Both the position numbers and the translations under genes were made by a program. Shown one piece after another: positions 62,041 through 64,000 of a DNA stretch of 64,000 nucleotides; the stretch's first letter is position 1, and every line of letters starts with the position of its first letter. The notes beneath the pieces were generated by a model. That model had not been told where the DNA came from. It saw nothing but the letters and a program-made list of their open reading frames with translations, and did no database searches. Origin of the DNA: Bacteroidota bacterium. GTDB lineage: Bacteria > Bacteroidota > Bacteroidia > Flavobacteriales > Schleiferiaceae. Location: positions 43,303-107,302 of the forward strand of contig JANSYJ010000010.1 of NCBI GenBank assembly GCA_024742495.1, given 5' to 3'.

Positions 62041-62667
62041 TTAAAATTCAATCCCCCTAGCTCTCCATACCTCTTTAATAGCCTCACCAACCCCTCTAAA
62101 CTCCTTAGCTGTAAACTCATCACTCTTGGCATTATTACACCAATAGCAGGCCCATACACAATTATCAGGGGTGTATTCTTCATTAGGCCTTTTACGGTCG
62201 AGTTCTAATTGCCAGCCTCTTTCATTCTTCTTGTTGAGCTTCTTCTCGTTGGCCAGTTGCTCTATTTGGGCCGAACTTATATCGCAATAGTGGCAATGGG
62301 CCTTATCTCGTTCCGCAAAGAGATCGTCAAATTGGGTTCTAGGGAAAACAGATTCAAAGTTATCGATGTATGCCTCTCGTGCCGAGGCAATCTCCGCCTT
62401 CAACTGGCTTTTTAATTCTTGCACTGCTTGGTGGACCACCTTGATGCTTTTTACTCCTTGCAGTAAATAATCACCTTCATATTGCCAGTATTCATTGGTG
62501 TAGAGGGTAAGGAGCGCCGTTTCATCGCTGATTTGAAGAGCTTGAAACTTTTCAAGATCAAACTCCAATTGGTCTTCAAGGGCCAGTTTAAAGAGGTAGA
62601 GACGAAGTTTAGATTCGAAGCTTTGGGAGGCTTTGGCGCGGTAGTAAGTGCTTGCGGCTGTATTCAT
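62041..62667 (-). CDS. HNH endonuclease family protein
   Basis: The 208 residues have an N-terminal helical part and a C-terminal HNH-type domain with zinc knuckles CHYC and CYWC, the core LELDRKRPNEEYTPDNC (Asp-Arg-type, as in endonuclease VII-like families) and NNAKSD. It is a nuclease likely to bind DNA or RNA. It lies between the IS21 remnant and a PD-(D/E)XK gene, 39 bases after the latter's end and on the same strand. The target is unknown. Confidence 0.8.
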   Translation of the reverse strand: MNTAASTYYRAKASQSFESKLRLYLFKLALEDQLEFDLEKFQALQISDETALLTLYTNEYWQYEGDYLLQGVKSIKVVHQAVQELKSQLKAEIASAREAYIDNFESVFPRTQFDDLFAERDKAHCHYCDISSAQIEQLANEKKLNKKNERGWQLELDRKRPNEEYTPDNCVWACYWCNNAKSDEFTAKEFRGVGEAIKEVWRARGIEF

Positions 62668-62706
62668 GTCGATTTTTGCTTTGTGGTATTTTTTCTCAAT
62701 CGATGT

Positions 62707-63696
62707 TTATTTTTTTAGATCATCATAGATTGTCTTTAACATGTTCTCTAGTTTTTTTTCAGCTTCATTATTCATTAATACGCTTGAGTCTGGAGCAAAC
62801 ACCAGCCAATTTCTTAAGGAAGGGCGCTGATGAAAATCTGCTTTCTTAGCAGTTGCTATGAATTTTGTCAGATCCTGGTTTTCATTAGGCTTCAAAGCAA
62901 GGCAAAATGGTTCATTTCTCTCAGCCCAGTACTCAAACCAGATTCCAAAGAATAGGGTGCCTCCGTTCTTGAGTTCAAAGCTAAAACCATAATCCTGGAA
63001 GTTATCGAATGTGCCGGGAGAAGCAGAGTTGTTCCAAGGAATTCCATCATCATACAACCTACGGTGAACGTTAAATACGATAGCCACAGCAGTCCTGAAG
63101 CTTTCACCTGAGTTCTGTTTGTAAAGAATTTCCATTTCAGATTGATTTAAGTAAAACTTATTAAGGTTGAATTCATCTTTTAAGAACTGAGCATATTCCT
63201 GCAATAGTAGGTCATCAGAGAGTTCAGGGACTTTTTCAATCACCGCTAGAATTGCTTCCCAAGTAATTATTTTAGTATCATCTTCCTTAAGTTTATACTG
63301 TTCTGCTTTAACTTCTTTGAGCCGTCCTTCATAATCGTTTAAATGTAAATAGCTTTTTGGTGCAAGCAATACTAGCCTCCTTACCTTGGCACTAACACAA
63401 TCCCTTAGGTATCGGTAGTATTGGCTAGGCTGATTTGGTGTGAGTGAAGTATTTTGAATTTTAACTTCAATAAAAATTCGGAATTCGCCTCTTTTGAATA
63501 TCTCCAAATCAGGTCTGCCATGTATACCTAAATTAGTTTGAGTAGTAGTATGGATTTGATCAATATCCTGAACCTCCATTTCTAAAAGCTCTAATAATCC
63601 CTTTTTCAGTGAATCATACCGCAAGAAATTATTCAGGAGTTCGGTATGAGCATTTTCATTTGAAACGGCCCGATGAAAAATAGTTTTACAAAGCAT
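62707..63696 (-). CDS. PD-(D/E)XK nuclease superfamily protein, copy 2
   Basis: Starting at 63696 (MLCKTIFHRAVSNENAH) the protein has 329 residues; the frame extends to 63741 but the N terminus then differs from copy 1. Core motifs are GRPDLEIF (Asp), RIFIEVKIQN (Glu, Lys) and NQPSQYYRYL (Gln), colinear with copy 1 (AISDENHFTELF, EIKVYNTNLTENQP). The beta-rich C-terminal half is also shared (FQDYGFSFEL, FFGIWFEYWAERNEPFC). It pairs with the HNH gene in the same direction. Confidence 0.82.
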   Translation of the reverse strand: MLCKTIFHRAVSNENAHTELLNNFLRYDSLKKGLLELLEMEVQDIDQIHTTTQTNLGIHGRPDLEIFKRGEFRIFIEVKIQNTSLTPNQPSQYYRYLRDCVSAKVRRLVLLAPKSYLHLNDYEGRLKEVKAEQYKLKEDDTKIITWEAILAVIEKVPELSDDLLLQEYAQFLKDEFNLNKFYLNQSEMEILYKQNSGESFRTAVAIVFNVHRRLYDDGIPWNNSASPGTFDNFQDYGFSFELKNGGTLFFGIWFEYWAERNEPFCLALKPNENQDLTKFIATAKKADFHQRPSLRNWLVFAPDSSVLMNNEAEKKLENMLKTIYDDLKK

Positions 63697-63775
63697 GGAT
63701 GATGATTTCAGAATAAAACGGCTTAATGAAGTACTCCCCATTCTTTAGACCACTCTGAACTGTTTATTAATTTAA

Positions 63776-64000
63776 TTAAGCGGCAAACGGGTATCGGTTT
63801 ATTGGTTTTTCTCTAAGTATACCTTGATGTCTAGTTCTATTGTATTTGCGTACAAAAAACTTGTATTCCTTGGTAAAGGTCCAGACCGTTTGAGGAAGGA
63901 TGAAGGTAAACATATTTTTGCTTCAATGTCCTAAACCATCTTTCGATAAAGGCGTTGTCGGTAGCCCTTCCCTTACCATCCATGCTTACCTTTATTTTCA
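63776..64000 (-). pseudogene. IS3-family transposase OrfB fragment, frameshifted
   Basis: The minus strand from 64000 reads KVSMDGKGRATDNAFIERW, then FRTLKQKYVYLHPSSNGL, the DDE transposase region with the last catalytic Glu, up to LYQGI. There the frame shifts: the first frame ends at TAG (63837-63839), while the +1 frame continues as FVRKYNRTRHQGILREKP and ends at 63776. One extra base near 63855 explains this. The gene continues past the window edge. Confidence 0.8.

Noticed and set aside
62041..62667. HNH protein with Asp-Arg in place of Asp-His taken as an inactive nuclease
   Set aside because: The LELDRxRPN-type core with Asp-Arg is a family trait of endonuclease VII-like HNH proteins, so the change does not by itself show loss of activity.

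Overview
The window looks like chromosome of a Bacteroidota bacterium, most likely Flavobacteriales. The evidence is several secreted proteins ending in type IX secretion (T9SS) C-terminal sorting domains, promoters of the TTG-N19-20-TAnnTTTG type instead of the E. coli type, genes without clear Shine-Dalgarno sequences, and a coaX / outer-membrane barrel / TPR / lptC / hemolysin-like run typical of that order. The genus cannot be told from the sequence.

Layout. 1-11.6 kb: the 3' part of a TPR-sensor histidine kinase, a T9SS cargo protein, a minus-strand rimK operon, a CotH-type secreted protein, a TetR regulator divergent from an amidohydrolase lipoprotein, and a small lipoprotein. 11.7-17.4 kb: tRNA-Phe on the minus strand, then the coaX to corC-like envelope run. 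17.6-32.2 kb: an M28 peptidase, murQ, a tightly packed tandem array of five paralogous secreted proteins flanked by about 1.1 kb blocks of shared non-coding repeats, an HU-like protein, a cluster of nested inverted repeats, and a putative L,D-transpeptidase-like protein. 32.2-38.0 kb: an AddB/AddA-like nuclease-helicase pair.

38.0-64.0 kb is a defence island. A complete type I BREX operon (brxA, brxB, brxC, pglX, pglZ, brxL) carries an EVE-like-McrB/McrC type IV restriction pair between pglX and pglZ, and it is led by an unrecognised gene with a HEPN-type R-N-x3-H motif. Downstream on the minus strand are a truncated HsdR-N-like nuclease with a DUF429 protein, then a WYL regulator / AAA ATPase / PD-(D/E)XK nuclease module. 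A UvrD-type helicase with a DNA-binding tail is divergent from that module. The island continues with an IS21-family remnant, an HNH nuclease, a second copy of the PD-(D/E)XK nuclease, and a frameshifted IS3-family transposase at the window edge.

The likely working units are as follows. BREX methylates host DNA (PglX) and blocks unmodified phage. The embedded McrBC would attack DNA with modified bases that might evade BREX. The WYL-AAA-nuclease module is the best candidate for a poorly described defence system. The mosaic PglX, the C9 tract upstream of the operon and the insertion-sequence debris suggest that the island is recombining actively.
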